Origin: JADLEX01 sp964586775
GTDB taxonomy: Bacteria; Lernaellota; Lernaellaia; JACKCT01
Direction: 5' to 3'
NCBI GenBank assembly: GCA_964586775.1
Contig: CAZPJD010000103.1
Span: 1-40,524 of the forward strand
Length of the DNA stretch: 40,524 nt
Shown: positions 18,122-26,247 of the stretch, in pieces
Layout of the letters: every line of letters starts with the position of its first letter
Numbering within the stretch: the stretch's first letter is position 1
Notes under the pieces: generated by a model
What the model saw: only the letters and a program-made list of their open reading frames with translations
Told to the model about the DNA's origin: nothing
Databases searched by the model: none
Made by a program: the position numbers and the translations under genes

Positions 18122-18327
18122 CTTTCGATGTGGAAATTCTGACCGCCGCGGCGATCGTCGCCGCCGCCGCCGGGCTCTTCATCCGCCGTTTCGCGCGGGA
18201 GCTTCGCGAGGCGACATCGGAAGCCGAGCACCACGCGTGCGCCGGTTGCGACGGGTGCGGAAATCGCGGCGGGCACAACGACACAGCGAAGACGGTGACG
18301 TTCATCCGCCCGGAGAAGCCCATGTAG
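18118..18327 (+). CDS. FeoB-associated Cys-rich membrane peptide
   Basis: The 69-residue product starts at an ATG overlapping the feoB stop (18118–18121). Residues 5–23 form one membrane segment. After a charged stretch comes HHACAGCDGCGN, giving Cys41, Cys44 and Cys47 plus two His. This is the layout of the FeoB-associated Cys-rich membrane proteins that take the place of FeoC in many Feo systems. It may bind iron or an Fe–S cluster next to FeoB. It closes the operon and is followed by a terminator. Confidence 0.8.
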   Translation: MTFDVEILTAAAIVAAAAGLFIRRFARELREATSEAEHHACAGCDGCGNRGGHNDTAKTVTFIRPEKPM

Positions 18328-18349
18328 GGAGCGTCGCGCGCAAAGATCG

Positions 18350-18425
18350 TCGCCCGGAGGCCGGAGGTTCTCGAAACCCGGAGCCCGCAAACGCCATGGC
18401 GTTACGGGCTTTTTTATTTGGAGTT
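18350..18425 (+). repeat. Terminator-linked intergenic repeat, copy 1
   Basis: GGCCGGAGGTTCTCGAAACC and the following CGGAGCCCG (18360–18388) recur almost unchanged at 20828–20855. In both places the shared block is followed by a hairpin, a T-tract and GGAGTT. The block itself can form an imperfect hairpin around TTCTCGAA. It lies between two operons of the iron/flavin segment. Confidence 0.7.
18382..18417 (+). terminator. Intrinsic terminator after the feo operon
   Basis: Arms AGCCCG (18382–18387) and CGGGCT (18405–18410) enclose an inner AACGCC/GGCGTT stem and are followed by TTTTTTATTT. It ends the fur–feo transcript, or may act as an attenuator for the next gene, whose start lies only 15 bases further on. 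Confidence 0.8.
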
Positions 18426-18431
18426 CGCAAG

Positions 18432-19001
18432 GTGCGTCGAAGGTTGAAGGATCAGACACTCGCGGAAAAGGCCGTGCAGACGGGCTTCCTGCTGTTCGTG
18501 GCGCTCTCGTTCGCGTTTTCGGTGTGGCGCGTTCACGACGAGACGGGCGTGTTGCCCGAGGGAATCTCCGAGCATTACTCGGGTGATGCGGCGTCGATGG
18601 ATCCCGCGGGCGGCGCGGAAAAGGAGCCGTCGACCGACGTGTCGACGTTGCCGGACGATCCCGCGCTCGCGACCGAAAAGGATGCGCTGCGTTTCGCGCT
18701 CACGAAGCGCGAGATGGTCGAGATCACGCACGTCCATCTCTTCATGATCCCCGTGGTGGTGTTTCTCGTCGCGGGCCTGTTCGTGCGCACGTGGGCGCGG
18801 GGGGCGTTCGCGGTCGCCATTCCCGCGCTCGCATTCGTTTCCATCGCCACGGACCTCGGGGGCATGTGGCTGACGCGGTTCGTCGACGACGGCTTCGGTG
18901 TCGTCATCGCGGCCAGCGGAATGGCCCTGGCCGCGAGCACCGGCGTGATGATCGCCGTCTGCCTGCACGAACTCTGGCTGGCGAAGGGAGGGGACGCATG
19001 A
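18432..19001 (+). CDS. Four-helix membrane protein with HVHLF motif
   Basis: The GTG start at 18432 has GGAG at 18420–18423. The 189-residue product has hydrophobic segments near 17–34, 100–118, 125–145 and 156–178. The 36–98 loop contains ISEHYSGD, and the start of helix 2 reads EITHVHLFMIP. I recall an uncharacterised family of four-helix proteins with both EHYxG and (T)HxHLFxMP. His100, His102 and His179 lie at membrane edges and could ligate heme, which is inference. The next gene overlaps (ATGA) and encodes a flavin-binding exported protein, so a redox role is plausible. Confidence 0.7.
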   Translation: MRRRLKDQTLAEKAVQTGFLLFVALSFAFSVWRVHDETGVLPEGISEHYSGDAASMDPAGGAEKEPSTDVSTLPDDPALATEKDALRFALTKREMVEITHVHLFMIPVVVFLVAGLFVRTWARGAFAVAIPALAFVSIATDLGGMWLTRFVDDGFGVVIAASGMALAASTGVMIAVCLHELWLAKGGDA

Positions 19002-19543
19002 AGGCGGCACGCCTCCTATTCGTCCTGCTCGCGCTCATCGCACCGGGCGTCGCGGGTGCGGGCGAGATCGTCCACGAAACGCGCGAGCAGGTGCTGGCGA
19101 GATTTTTTCAGGGGTCGACGTCGGTCGGCCACGAGAGGTTCACACTCGACGACGCGGCGGCCACCGAGTTTCGGCGGAGCCTCGGCTACGACGCGCCGAG
19201 GCGCGAGTACGTCGTCTATATCGGGCGCGGCGCGAACGGCATCGATGGCTACGCCCTCATCGACAACGAGATGGGCAAGCACCGACCGATGACCTTCGCC
19301 GTGCACATCGGCCCCGACGGCGCGGTGCGCGAATCGGCGCTCATGGTCTATCGCGAGGACGTGGGCGGACAGGTCCGCGAAAAGCCCTTCATGCGCCAGT
19401 TCGTCGGCAAACGGTCGGGCGACCCGATCCGTTTGGGCGCGGGAATCGACGGCATCAGCGGCGCGACGATTTCCAGCCGGGCGATCTGCGTCGGCGTGCA
19501 ACGGGCGATCTGGATCGTCGATCGATTTCGGCGTCGTCCATGA
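18998..19543 (+). CDS. Exported FMN-binding domain protein (NqrC/RnfG-like)
   Basis: The 181-residue protein has a signal peptide (residues 1–22, ending GAGEIV). It has an FMN-binding domain with VHIGPDGAV (102–110) and the flavinylation motif DGISGATISS (151–160), with Thr157 as the expected covalent FMN acceptor. Such proteins act outside the cytoplasmic membrane in electron transfer after modification by ApbE; no apbE gene is in this window. ATG 18998 overlaps the stop of the membrane protein gene, with AAGGGAGGGG upstream. It probably receives electrons from the membrane partner. A link to iron reduction is suggested only by location. Confidence 0.85.
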   Translation: MKAARLLFVLLALIAPGVAGAGEIVHETREQVLARFFQGSTSVGHERFTLDDAAATEFRRSLGYDAPRREYVVYIGRGANGIDGYALIDNEMGKHRPMTFAVHIGPDGAVRESALMVYREDVGGQVREKPFMRQFVGKRSGDPIRLGAGIDGISGATISSRAICVGVQRAIWIVDRFRRRP

Positions 19544-19592
19544 ACGTGACACCCATCCGCGACCTTCGCGGATTTATGGAGGAGGCAAAAGC

Positions 19593-20792
19593 ATGAGACT
19601 TCTGTTGTTCGTTCTGATCGCGCTGGCCATCGCGACGCCGGCGCTGGCGCAGTCCCCAACGATGGATCTTCCGCCGCACGACGAGGAAAAGGCCGAGGAG
19701 CATCGGGCGCAGGTCGGCGGCTACGGCGAGCTGCACTACAACAACAAGGAAGGCGAGACGTCGCAGATCGACTTCCACCGGTTCGTCGTGTTCTTCGGGT
19801 ACGACTTCGATCGGATCTGGAGCTTCCGTTCCGAGCTCGAGGTCGAGCACGTGCTCGCTGGCGAAGGTCAACCGGGCGAGGTGGAACTCGAGCAGGCCTA
19901 CGTCGAAGCGGCCGTCCATCCGGCGTTTCGCGTGCAGACGGGCATCGTGCTCATCCCCCTCGGGCTCATCAACCAGTGGCACGAGCCGCCGCTCTTCAAC
20001 GGCGTCGAGCGCCCCTACTACCACAATGTCATCATCCCCACGACGTGGTGGGAAGCCGGCGCGAAGATCCACGGCGATCTGGGTTCGCACGTGCGTTATC
20101 AGGCGCTCGCCACCTCGTCGCTCGACGCCGAGGCGATCGACCCCGCCAAGGGACTGCGTGAGACGCGTCAAAAAGTGGCCGAGGCCAAGGCCGAGTCGAT
20201 GGCCCTTTCCGGCCGCCTCGACGTCGCGCCCGTGACGGGGGTCAACCTCGGTCTTTCCGGTTTCTACGGCGGAACCGACCAGCGCGGCGCGTTCGGTTGG
20301 CCCGTCGCGATCGCGTCCGGCGATCTGAAGCTGACGGGCTTCGGATTCGAGCTGCGCGGCGAGGGCAGTGTCATCAGCTTCCCCGAGGCCGAGGAGATGA
20401 ACGAGGAACTCGGCTTCGCGCTCACGCCCGAGGAGGCGGCAGACGCGGCCGAAGCGGCGGGGCTCGAGGAAGCGACGCGCGACAACACGCGCGCGATTCC
20501 GTCGTCGTCGATGGGCGCCCTGGCCGAGCTGGGTTTCAACACCCTCGTCTTCTTCGACACGGGCCATCAGGCGATCCTCTTTGGACGCTACGAGCGAATC
20601 GACCTGCACTCGGCGATGCCGGAAGACTACGAGGCGAACAAGGCGTTCGCCCACACGATTCTGACGGTTGGCGTGACCTATAAGCCGATTCCGCAGGTGG
20701 CATTCAAGGTCGACGGTCAATGGGACACGACGGATGAAGACGAGGCCGAAGCGGTCAAGTCGTTCAACGCGGGGCTCGGTCTGATGTTCTGA
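19593..20792 (+). CDS. Outer-membrane beta-barrel protein (porin-like)
   Basis: The 399-residue product has a signal peptide ending LALAQS. A series of amphipathic strands follows, for example QVGGYGELHYNNKEG, FHRFVVFFGYDF and FRSELEVEH, and it ends in GLGLMF with a terminal Phe as required for barrel assembly. The layout recalls phosphate-selective-porin-like or uncharacterised barrels. An Ala/Glu-rich loop near 270–290 (PEEAADAAEAAGLEEAT) is unusual. GGAGG lies upstream of ATG 19593. It is third in the membrane protein–FMN protein–porin unit and could be the outer-membrane channel of that system. Confidence 0.8.
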   Translation: MRLLLFVLIALAIATPALAQSPTMDLPPHDEEKAEEHRAQVGGYGELHYNNKEGETSQIDFHRFVVFFGYDFDRIWSFRSELEVEHVLAGEGQPGEVELEQAYVEAAVHPAFRVQTGIVLIPLGLINQWHEPPLFNGVERPYYHNVIIPTTWWEAGAKIHGDLGSHVRYQALATSSLDAEAIDPAKGLRETRQKVAEAKAESMALSGRLDVAPVTGVNLGLSGFYGGTDQRGAFGWPVAIASGDLKLTGFGFELRGEGSVISFPEAEEMNEELGFALTPEEAADAAEAAGLEEATRDNTRAIPSSSMGALAELGFNTLVFFDTGHQAILFGRYERIDLHSAMPEDYEANKAFAHTILTVGVTYKPIPQVAFKVDGQWDTTDEDEAEAVKSFNAGLGLMF

Positions 20793-20819
20793 TTCGCCAC
20801 GCGGTCCACTCGGGGCAGC

Positions 20820-20890
20820 ACCCCGAGGCCGGAGGTTCTAGAAACCCGGAGCCCGGTTTGCGAAAGCGAGCCGGGTTTTTTCATGGAGTT
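20820..20890 (+). repeat. Terminator-linked intergenic repeat, copy 2
   Basis: GAGGCCGGAGGTTCTAGAAA followed by CCCGGAGCCCG (20825–20855) matches the copy at 18350–18388 with one difference in this core. The downstream hairpin differs in sequence but the T-tract and GGAGTT are shared. This is the second of only two copies found. Confidence 0.7.
20850..20881 (+). terminator. Intrinsic terminator after the porin gene
   Basis: Arms CCCGGTTTGC (20852–20861) and GCGAGCCGGG (20866–20875) pair with two G·U pairs around a GAAA tetraloop. TTTTTT follows. It ends the 18432–20792 transcription unit. Confidence 0.85.
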
Positions 20891-21029
20891 TTTCTCGCCG
20901 CGGTGGGACCGAGTCGCGGGAAATGGTCAAGGCGCGGCGGCAATGCGACGAAATCCTTCAAAGGAAACGTCGAATCGCGACGCCGGTGCGATGTTGTCGC
21001 GGAAAATTCCGCTTTCTTGGGAGTGCATC

Positions 21030-21833
21030 ATGATTCGCCATGCTCTTCGTTTGTCCGTGTTCGCCGTGGTTGCGGTTCTTCTTTTCGCTGCGGGGGCCGA
21101 ATCCGCCGATACCGTCGAGACCTTCGACGCGGGGGCGCTGGACGTGGAGACGTACTTCGGCGTAACGGGCTTTGGACTCGAACGCTCGGAACAGACGGTC
21201 AATGCCAACACGGTGCTGGGCTACGGGCTACTCGACGGGTTGTCGGGGTATATGGCGTTCGGCGCCGAAACCAATACCTACCTCGTCGAGGGGGACGGCG
21301 GAATCGCCTTCGGGCTGTTCGGCACGCCGCTCGACACACAACACTTCGACGCCGATCTGCTGGCGGACGTTTCGCTGGACGGCGGCAACATGAGCGCACT
21401 GGCGGCCACGCCGGGGTTTGAATTGAACTTCGACCTGAAGCCTGACATGGGACTGTGTGGTCTCTACTTCCGGGCGGAGCCCACGATCAGTGGACGTGAG
21501 ACCCAGGAGTCGGCGGCGAACGCGGACCCGGACGCCGAACCGGAGTACGAGTACGTCTGGACGTTGAACAATACCATCGGAACCTATGTGGCACTCGGCG
21601 AGCGACACCAGATTCTGGTCGAGTACCTTCGGTCGGAAACGCGCAATCCCGCCGAAGGCGATCCGGGTCTCGAGGACGAGATGTTCGCGATCGGCTACAA
21701 CGTCGTCGTGAACGACCGACTCGAAATCGTGACGGAGTTTTCGGCGCATCTGCCGCATCACGACGAAGACTTCTTCTGGGGAGCGACGATCGGTTTCGTC
21801 GGCACGATTCCGGGAGCGGCTCAGGCGCCGTAG
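21030..21833 (+). CDS. Exported, probably outer-membrane, protein of unknown function
   Basis: The 267-residue product has a signal peptide (MIRHALRLSVFAVVAVLL … AESA). Alternating strand-like segments follow, such as LDVETYFGVTGFGLERSEQ, LSGYMAFGAETNTYL and DDEFFWGATIGF-type ends. This suggests a small barrel that monitors or transports an unknown substrate. I do not recognise a family. The start at 21030 has GGGAG eight bases upstream and begins exactly at the signal peptide; an upstream ATG at 20883 in the same frame lies next to the terminator and is unlikely. Its 3' end overlaps the convergent acyltransferase gene by 13 bases. GCGGAA-AA-TTCCGC at 20999–21012 is a possible operator. Confidence 0.7.
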   Translation: MIRHALRLSVFAVVAVLLFAAGAESADTVETFDAGALDVETYFGVTGFGLERSEQTVNANTVLGYGLLDGLSGYMAFGAETNTYLVEGDGGIAFGLFGTPLDTQHFDADLLADVSLDGGNMSALAATPGFELNFDLKPDMGLCGLYFRAEPTISGRETQESAANADPDAEPEYEYVWTLNNTIGTYVALGERHQILVEYLRSETRNPAEGDPGLEDEMFAIGYNVVVNDRLEIVTEFSAHLPHHDEDFFWGATIGFVGTIPGAAQAP

Positions 21834-22825
21834 GGGTTCGCCAACCCCTCGGGCTGCACCTTCCAGCGACGGTTGAGCCAGAACCACTCTTCGGGCATGG
21901 CGTAGATGCCTTGCTCGAGGACGCGCACGTAGCTCTGCGTGTTGATCACGAGTTCCTCGGCGGGATCGGGGTGCGGCTGCCAGGGGATCTCGTCCAGCAT
22001 CTTCATCTCGAAACTTCGCGGGCCCGTTTGGCGGGCGATGCCCGTGATGACGGGCGCGCCCGACTCGCGAGCGAGCCACGACGCCGAACGCACCGTGGAC
22101 GCGACGCGCCCCATCCACTCGACGAAGACGCCCTGGCTGCGCTTCATGTTCTGGTCGATGACCATCACGATGCCCTCGCCCCTGCGCAGCCCCTCCAGGA
22201 TTCGCGGCATGGCGTCGCGGTGCTTGATTGAGCCGAGCAGCATGCTCGCGCGTGCATCGAGCAAAAAGCGATTGACCACCGGGTTCTTCATCGCCTTCGC
22301 CACGACGGATAGCGGATACCCGCAATGGGCGATCTTTCCGCCGGCCATCTCCCACGGGCCGAAGTGCATGTAGATGAAGACCACGCCGCGCCCTTGGTTG
22401 TACGCGTCGCGCAACACGCGTTCGTTCTCGATCGTGAAGTTTTCCGCCCAGAATTTGTCGTCCATCAGCGGCATGCGGATGTAGTTGACAATTTGTCGCC
22501 CGAGATTTCTCAGTGAAGCCCGATAGATCGCCTTCTTCTCGTCGGGGGTCTTGGTCTCGCCGAAGGCAATGTCCAGGTTGACCTTCGCCACGCTCCAACG
22601 CACGCGCAGCCGACAGAGCACCGCGCCGATCGCGCCGCCCAAGGCGTAAGCACCCTCCCAACTGAGCGCGCGGATGAATCGAGAAATTGCGAACATCAGG
22701 GCGCGAGTGAGGTAGTAGCCGCGCACGGGAATCCGCTCCGCATCGTCCGCGACGCGTATACGCACTTCGTCGACAGGGAGCGGAAAACGTGGAGCGGGAT
22801 CGACGGGCTCGTTAGGGTCGATCAT
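21821..22825 (-). CDS. Lipid A biosynthesis acyltransferase (LpxL/HtrB family)
   Basis: This inner-membrane enzyme adds a secondary acyl chain to Kdo-lipid A and indicates a Gram-negative envelope. The 334-residue protein has the catalytic HX4E motif HFGPWE (His154–Glu159) after GVVFIYM. It has the conserved IDQNMKRSQGVFVEWMGR segment and a C-terminal EEWFWLNRRWK that is typical of the family. The N-terminus has an unusually long polar extension of about 40 residues before the first helix. It stands alone, with a promoter at 22931–22960. Confidence 0.92.
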   Translation of the reverse strand: MIDPNEPVDPAPRFPLPVDEVRIRVADDAERIPVRGYYLTRALMFAISRFIRALSWEGAYALGGAIGAVLCRLRVRWSVAKVNLDIAFGETKTPDEKKAIYRASLRNLGRQIVNYIRMPLMDDKFWAENFTIENERVLRDAYNQGRGVVFIYMHFGPWEMAGGKIAHCGYPLSVVAKAMKNPVVNRFLLDARASMLLGSIKHRDAMPRILEGLRRGEGIVMVIDQNMKRSQGVFVEWMGRVASTVRSASWLARESGAPVITGIARQTGPRSFEMKMLDEIPWQPHPDPAEELVINTQSYVRVLEQGIYAMPEEWFWLNRRWKVQPEGLANPYGA

Positions 22826-22930
22826 CGGTCACCGCGGCGGCGTTGGGGCGGTGCCGAACGGTCGCGAAAAACGAGTCCGTCGGCGCGATGCCGACCGGGA
22901 TGCGCCCTTTCCGCCGGACGCAGCGCGCGG

Positions 22931-22960
22931 AGTGTATGTGCGGACGGTAAAAGGTGTCAA
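22931..22960 (-). promoter_or_regulatory. Promoter of the lipid A acyltransferase gene
   Basis: On the minus strand TTGACA (22960–22955), an 18-base spacer and TACACT (22936–22931) are followed by about 100 bases of leader to ATG 22825. Confidence 0.45.
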
Positions 22961-22966
22961 ACGCCG

Positions 22967-24031
22967 TCAAACCAGCGTGGCGATGCTTTTCACCTGCGCC
23001 CATACCCGTTTGCCCGGCGCGATTTCGAGGAGCGCGGCGGACTTGGACGTGATGCACGAGAGCACCGACGCGCCGCCCGCGCCGAGCCTCACCAGCACCT
23101 GCGACTGCCGGTAAGGAACGACCTCTTCAACCGTGACGGGGAAGATGTTGAGGATGCTGGTATCCGTTTCGCGCGTCAGCGTGATGCTGACGTCATGAGC
23201 GAAGACGCGCAGACGAACCGTGTGTCCGGGCGGCAGATCCTTGCGCGGCACGGTCACGCGGCCGAGCGGCGAATCCAGATAGGTCAGCGCGAAGTGCGCG
23301 TCGTGGTCCGCGACCGTCGCTTCGACCAGCGATTCCGCCTCGCCGGCAAATCCGAAACGCAGCCCCAGCGTCGTCACCACCTCGTTGATCGGCCCCGCCG
23401 CCAATGCCTGGCCGGCCTTCATGTACACGAGAAAATCCGCGAGTCGCGCCAGTTCGTCGAGGGAGTGGCTGACGTAAATGACCGGGATCTTCAGCTCATC
23501 GTGCAGGCGGTCGAGATAGGGCAGGATCTCCTGCTTGCGCTCGTCGTCGAGCGACGCGAGGGGCTCATCCATCAGCAGCAGACGTGGACTGACGGCCAGC
23601 GCCCGCGCGATGCCCACGCGCTGGCGTTCGCCGCCGGAGAGGCGCTCGGGCTTTCGTTCGAGCAGAGGGCCGATGCCGAGCAGTTCGATCGCGTGATCGA
23701 GGTTCACGCCGTTCACGCCGGAAGTTCGCTTAATCCCGAATCGCAGATTCCCCATCACGGTGAGGTGGGGGAAAAGACTCGCCTCCTGAAACACGTAGCC
23801 GATGGGTCGCTTGTGCGTCGGAAGGCGGCGCAAATCGTCCTGCCAGACCTCGCCGTCGATGGCGAGGCGGCCCGCGCGCGGGCGTTCGAGCCCCGCGACG
23901 CACCGCAGCAGGGTCGTCTTGCCCGAACCCGAATGGCCGAAGAGCGCGCTCACGCCGCGCGACGGCAGCGTGAGATCGACGTCGAGCGTAAACGCCGGCC
24001 ACTCGACGCGAAATCGCGCCTCGATGCTCAC
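22967..24031 (-). CDS. modC: Molybdate ABC transporter ATP-binding protein
   Basis: ModC powers molybdate import. The 354-residue protein has Walker A GHSGSGKT (32–39), the signature LSGGERQRVGIARAL, Walker B RLLLMDEP and a switch His in YVSHS. A C-terminal MOP/TOBE domain (about 290–354) ends VWAQVKSIATLV, as in oxyanion-sensing ModC proteins. The GTG start at 24031 overlaps the modB stop (GTGA). Confidence 0.95.
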   Translation of the reverse strand: MSIEARFRVEWPAFTLDVDLTLPSRGVSALFGHSGSGKTTLLRCVAGLERPRAGRLAIDGEVWQDDLRRLPTHKRPIGYVFQEASLFPHLTVMGNLRFGIKRTSGVNGVNLDHAIELLGIGPLLERKPERLSGGERQRVGIARALAVSPRLLLMDEPLASLDDERKQEILPYLDRLHDELKIPVIYVSHSLDELARLADFLVYMKAGQALAAGPINEVVTTLGLRFGFAGEAESLVEATVADHDAHFALTYLDSPLGRVTVPRKDLPPGHTVRLRVFAHDVSITLTRETDTSILNIFPVTVEEVVPYRQSQVLVRLGAGGASVLSCITSKSAALLEIAPGKRVWAQVKSIATLV

Positions 24032-24708
24032 GGCATGTCCTTTTTCACGCGCGGCCGCCAAGCGTAGAGCACAAGCAGCACGACAAAGGTGAATGCGAGC
24101 ATCAGCGCGGAGAGGCGATGCGCGGCGGGGTACTCCAGCGCCTGCACGTGGTCGAAGATCTGCACCGAAACGACGCGCGTGACGCCCGGCAGATTGCCGC
24201 CGACCATCAGCACGACGCCGAACTCGCCGACCGTGTGCGCAAAGGTCATGATCGTGGCGGTGATGTAGCCCGGCAGCGCCATGGGCACGACCACCGAAAA
24301 AAACGCGTCGAGCGGCGACGCGCGCAGCGTGGCCGCGACCTCGAGGGGCCGGTCACCGATGGCGTGAAACGCCGACTGCAGCGGCTGCACCATGAACGGC
24401 AGCGAGTACACGACCGACGCGACCACGAGTCCCGGAAATGTGAACGGCAGCGCGTCGAGGCCGAGCGCGCTCGTGATCGCACCGATCGGTCCGTCGGGAC
24501 CCATCGACACGAGCATGTAAAAGCCCAGCACCGAAGGCGGCAGCACGAGCGGCATGGCGGTGACGGCGGCGACCGGGCCCTTCATCCAGTGCTTCGTGCG
24601 CGCGAGCCACCACGCGAGCGGCGTGCCGATGACGAGCAGGATCGCGGTCACCACCGCCGAAAGGCGCGCGGTCAGCCAGACGGCCTGCCAGTCGCCCGCG
24701 CTCAGCAT
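24028..24708 (-). CDS. modB: Molybdate ABC transporter permease
   Basis: The 226-residue inner-membrane protein has five to six helices. It contains MPLVLPPSVLGFYML, the EVAATLRASPLDAFFSVVVP loop that docks with ModC, and the family motif FAHTVGEFGVVLMVGGN. It starts seven bases after the modA stop and overlaps modC. Length is normal for ModB. Confidence 0.95.
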   Translation of the reverse strand: MLSAGDWQAVWLTARLSAVVTAILLVIGTPLAWWLARTKHWMKGPVAAVTAMPLVLPPSVLGFYMLVSMGPDGPIGAITSALGLDALPFTFPGLVVASVVYSLPFMVQPLQSAFHAIGDRPLEVAATLRASPLDAFFSVVVPMALPGYITATIMTFAHTVGEFGVVLMVGGNLPGVTRVVSVQIFDHVQALEYPAAHRLSALMLAFTFVVLLVLYAWRPRVKKDMP

Positions 24709-24715
24709 CGCGCGC

Positions 24716-25513
24716 TCATTTCGCCGCCGACTCCCCCGGCAGCGCGAAACCGTAGCGGATCATGATGTCGCGCGCGGCCTTTTCGCCCATGAACGAGGCG
24801 AAGCCGGCCGCGCACGCGTTTTTCGCGGCCCGCTTGGTCACCACAAATCCCTGTTCCAACGGCTTGTGAAGCGATTCGTCGATCAGCGCGTATCCGCCCT
24901 GCTTGGCGAGCGCGGGGCTTTTCGTCAGCGACAGCGCGATGATGCCGACCTGCGCGTTTTTTGATTCCACAAGCTGCGCGGTGTGGGCGATGTTGTCGCC
25001 GTACACGAGCTTCGATTCGATCTTTTCCCACATTCCCGCCGCGCGCAGCGCCTCTTCGGCCCGCTGGCCGTAAGGGGCGTGCTTGGGGTTGGCGATCGCG
25101 ATGCGCGCGATCGACGGATCGGCGAGGTCGGCGAGCGTCATCTTCGAGGCGTCTTTCACTACGCTCCACAGCACGATGCGCCCGATCGCGTAGGGCTTCA
25201 CCTCCGATGCCGCGAGCGCCTTTTCGGCCAGCATCCTCGGGAACGAGATGTCCGCGGAGAAGAACAGATCGAAGGGCGCGCCCTGCGTGATCTGCGTGTG
25301 GAACTGACCGGAAGAACCGTAAACCACCTCGACCGCGCAACCGGGTTGCGACTTTCGGAACTCGGCGAGGACATCGTCCATGGCGAACTTGAGGTCCGCC
25401 GCCGCCGCGATGGTTGCCTTTTCGGCTTCGCCGGCCCGTGCCCTCACCTGGATGGCGAGCGCCACGGCCAAGACCGCCGCCGCGACGAGGAGCGCTTTCG
25501 CGAACTTTGTCAT
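24716..25513 (-). CDS. modA: Molybdate ABC transporter substrate-binding protein
   Basis: The 265-residue periplasmic protein has an uncleaved-looking N-terminal hydrophobic signal (MTKFAKALLVAAAVLAVAL) ending RARAGEA. The binding fold includes IAAAADLKFAMDD, VEVVYGSSGQFHTQI and GAPFDLFFSADISFP. The Ser residues of AAADL and GSSGQ are in the usual oxyanion-binding positions. It is first in the modABC operon. ATG 25513 is chosen because it begins at the signal peptide. Confidence 0.95.
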   Translation of the reverse strand: MTKFAKALLVAAAVLAVALAIQVRARAGEAEKATIAAAADLKFAMDDVLAEFRKSQPGCAVEVVYGSSGQFHTQITQGAPFDLFFSADISFPRMLAEKALAASEVKPYAIGRIVLWSVVKDASKMTLADLADPSIARIAIANPKHAPYGQRAEEALRAAGMWEKIESKLVYGDNIAHTAQLVESKNAQVGIIALSLTKSPALAKQGGYALIDESLHKPLEQGFVVTKRAAKNACAAGFASFMGEKAARDIMIRYGFALPGESAAK

Positions 25514-25580
25514 GACGAATAAACCCTGACGAATGGACGCCCCGAGAGCTGAAAGGGGGCGCCCGTTCACGATGGGGCGG

Positions 25581-25610
25581 ATACTAGAGTCCGCTTTCGC
25601 GGCCTGTCAA
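25581..25610 (-). promoter_or_regulatory. Promoter of modABC
   Basis: On the minus strand TTGACA (25610–25605), an 18-base spacer and TAGTAT (25586–25581) place the start near 25574, about 60 bases before modA. I see no ModE-type palindrome. Confidence 0.55.
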
Positions 25611-25639
25611 ACGCGCGCGGGGTTCGCTGCATGCCGGCG

Positions 25640-26179
25640 TCAGACCCAGGATATCTGCAGGGCGTTCGGATTCGCGGGGTCGACCTTGGCCTTGAATGAC
25701 GCGCCGGGCACGAGCCGGCCGATCAGGATCTTCGACACGATTTGCCGATGGTTCATGACCGGGTAGGGCGGCGCGTCGCCGCGCGTGACGAGCAGGTCCA
25801 TCTCGACCACCGGGTCGTAGTTGATGAGCGTGCCGGTGTCGCGCACCGCCATCACCTGCGCCGTGGCGTCGAGCCCGGAAATGCCCAGCGACTGGGCGTG
25901 CGTCTGTGCGGCCATCATCTGCGACGCCGCGTTCATGCTCATCGAAGCGCTTTTGAGCGTTTGGCCGATGCTCGGAGGCTCGGGCATGCCCTTGAACAGG
26001 CCCATCAGCCACTTGCCCATCCACGCCATGAAGATGCCGCCGGGGATGAACGCGACGCCCACGATGATGAACGTGAGCCGCTCGCCGATTCCCAGAATCC
26101 CCAGCACGAGAAGTACGATGCCGATGACCGTCATCAACACGCCGCCGCCGATGTTCATGATGCCGCCGATGGAACGCAT
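25640..26179 (-). CDS. Two-helix membrane protein with a conserved C-terminal beta domain
   Basis: The 179-residue protein has two membrane segments (about 10–32 and 35–58), a Met/Ala/Ser-rich helix (75–95), and a C-terminal domain. That domain begins with TAQVMAVRDTGTLINYDPVVEMDL and continues to VMNHRQIVSKILIGRLVPGA and VKVDP-type residues. I recall the same domain in uncharacterised actinobacterial membrane proteins. AAGGGGG precedes ATG 26179. It is the second of a gene pair with the 119-residue product upstream; a terminator hairpin lies between them. Its function is unknown. Confidence 0.7.
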   Translation of the reverse strand: MRSIGGIMNIGGGVLMTVIGIVLLVLGILGIGERLTFIIVGVAFIPGGIFMAWMGKWLMGLFKGMPEPPSIGQTLKSASMSMNAASQMMAAQTHAQSLGISGLDATAQVMAVRDTGTLINYDPVVEMDLLVTRGDAPPYPVMNHRQIVSKILIGRLVPGASFKAKVDPANPNALQISWV

Positions 26180-26200
26180 GAAACCCCCTTCTCCGCGCGC

Positions 26201-26231
26201 GAAAACGCCCGGGGCCACGCGACCCCGGGCG
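26201..26231 (-). terminator. Hairpin between the paired small genes
   Basis: On the minus strand perfect nine-base arms CGCCCGGGG (26231–26223) and CCCCGGGCG (26214–26206) enclose TCGCGTGG and are followed by TTTTC. The T-tract is short, so it may allow read-through into the 25640–26179 gene. Confidence 0.6.
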
Positions 26232-26247
26232 CGTCGATGTTGACGAG

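Noticed and set aside
18350..18425. tRNA-like T-arm (GGTTCTCGAAACC) in the intergenic repeat
   Set aside because: No acceptor stem, anticodon arm or CCA-like end can be drawn around it; the second copy at 20820 is also not a tRNA.
18350..20890. Known riboswitch identity for the repeated element
   Set aside because: I compared it by eye with c-di-GMP, cobalamin, glycine, fluoride and ZTP consensus features and found no match.
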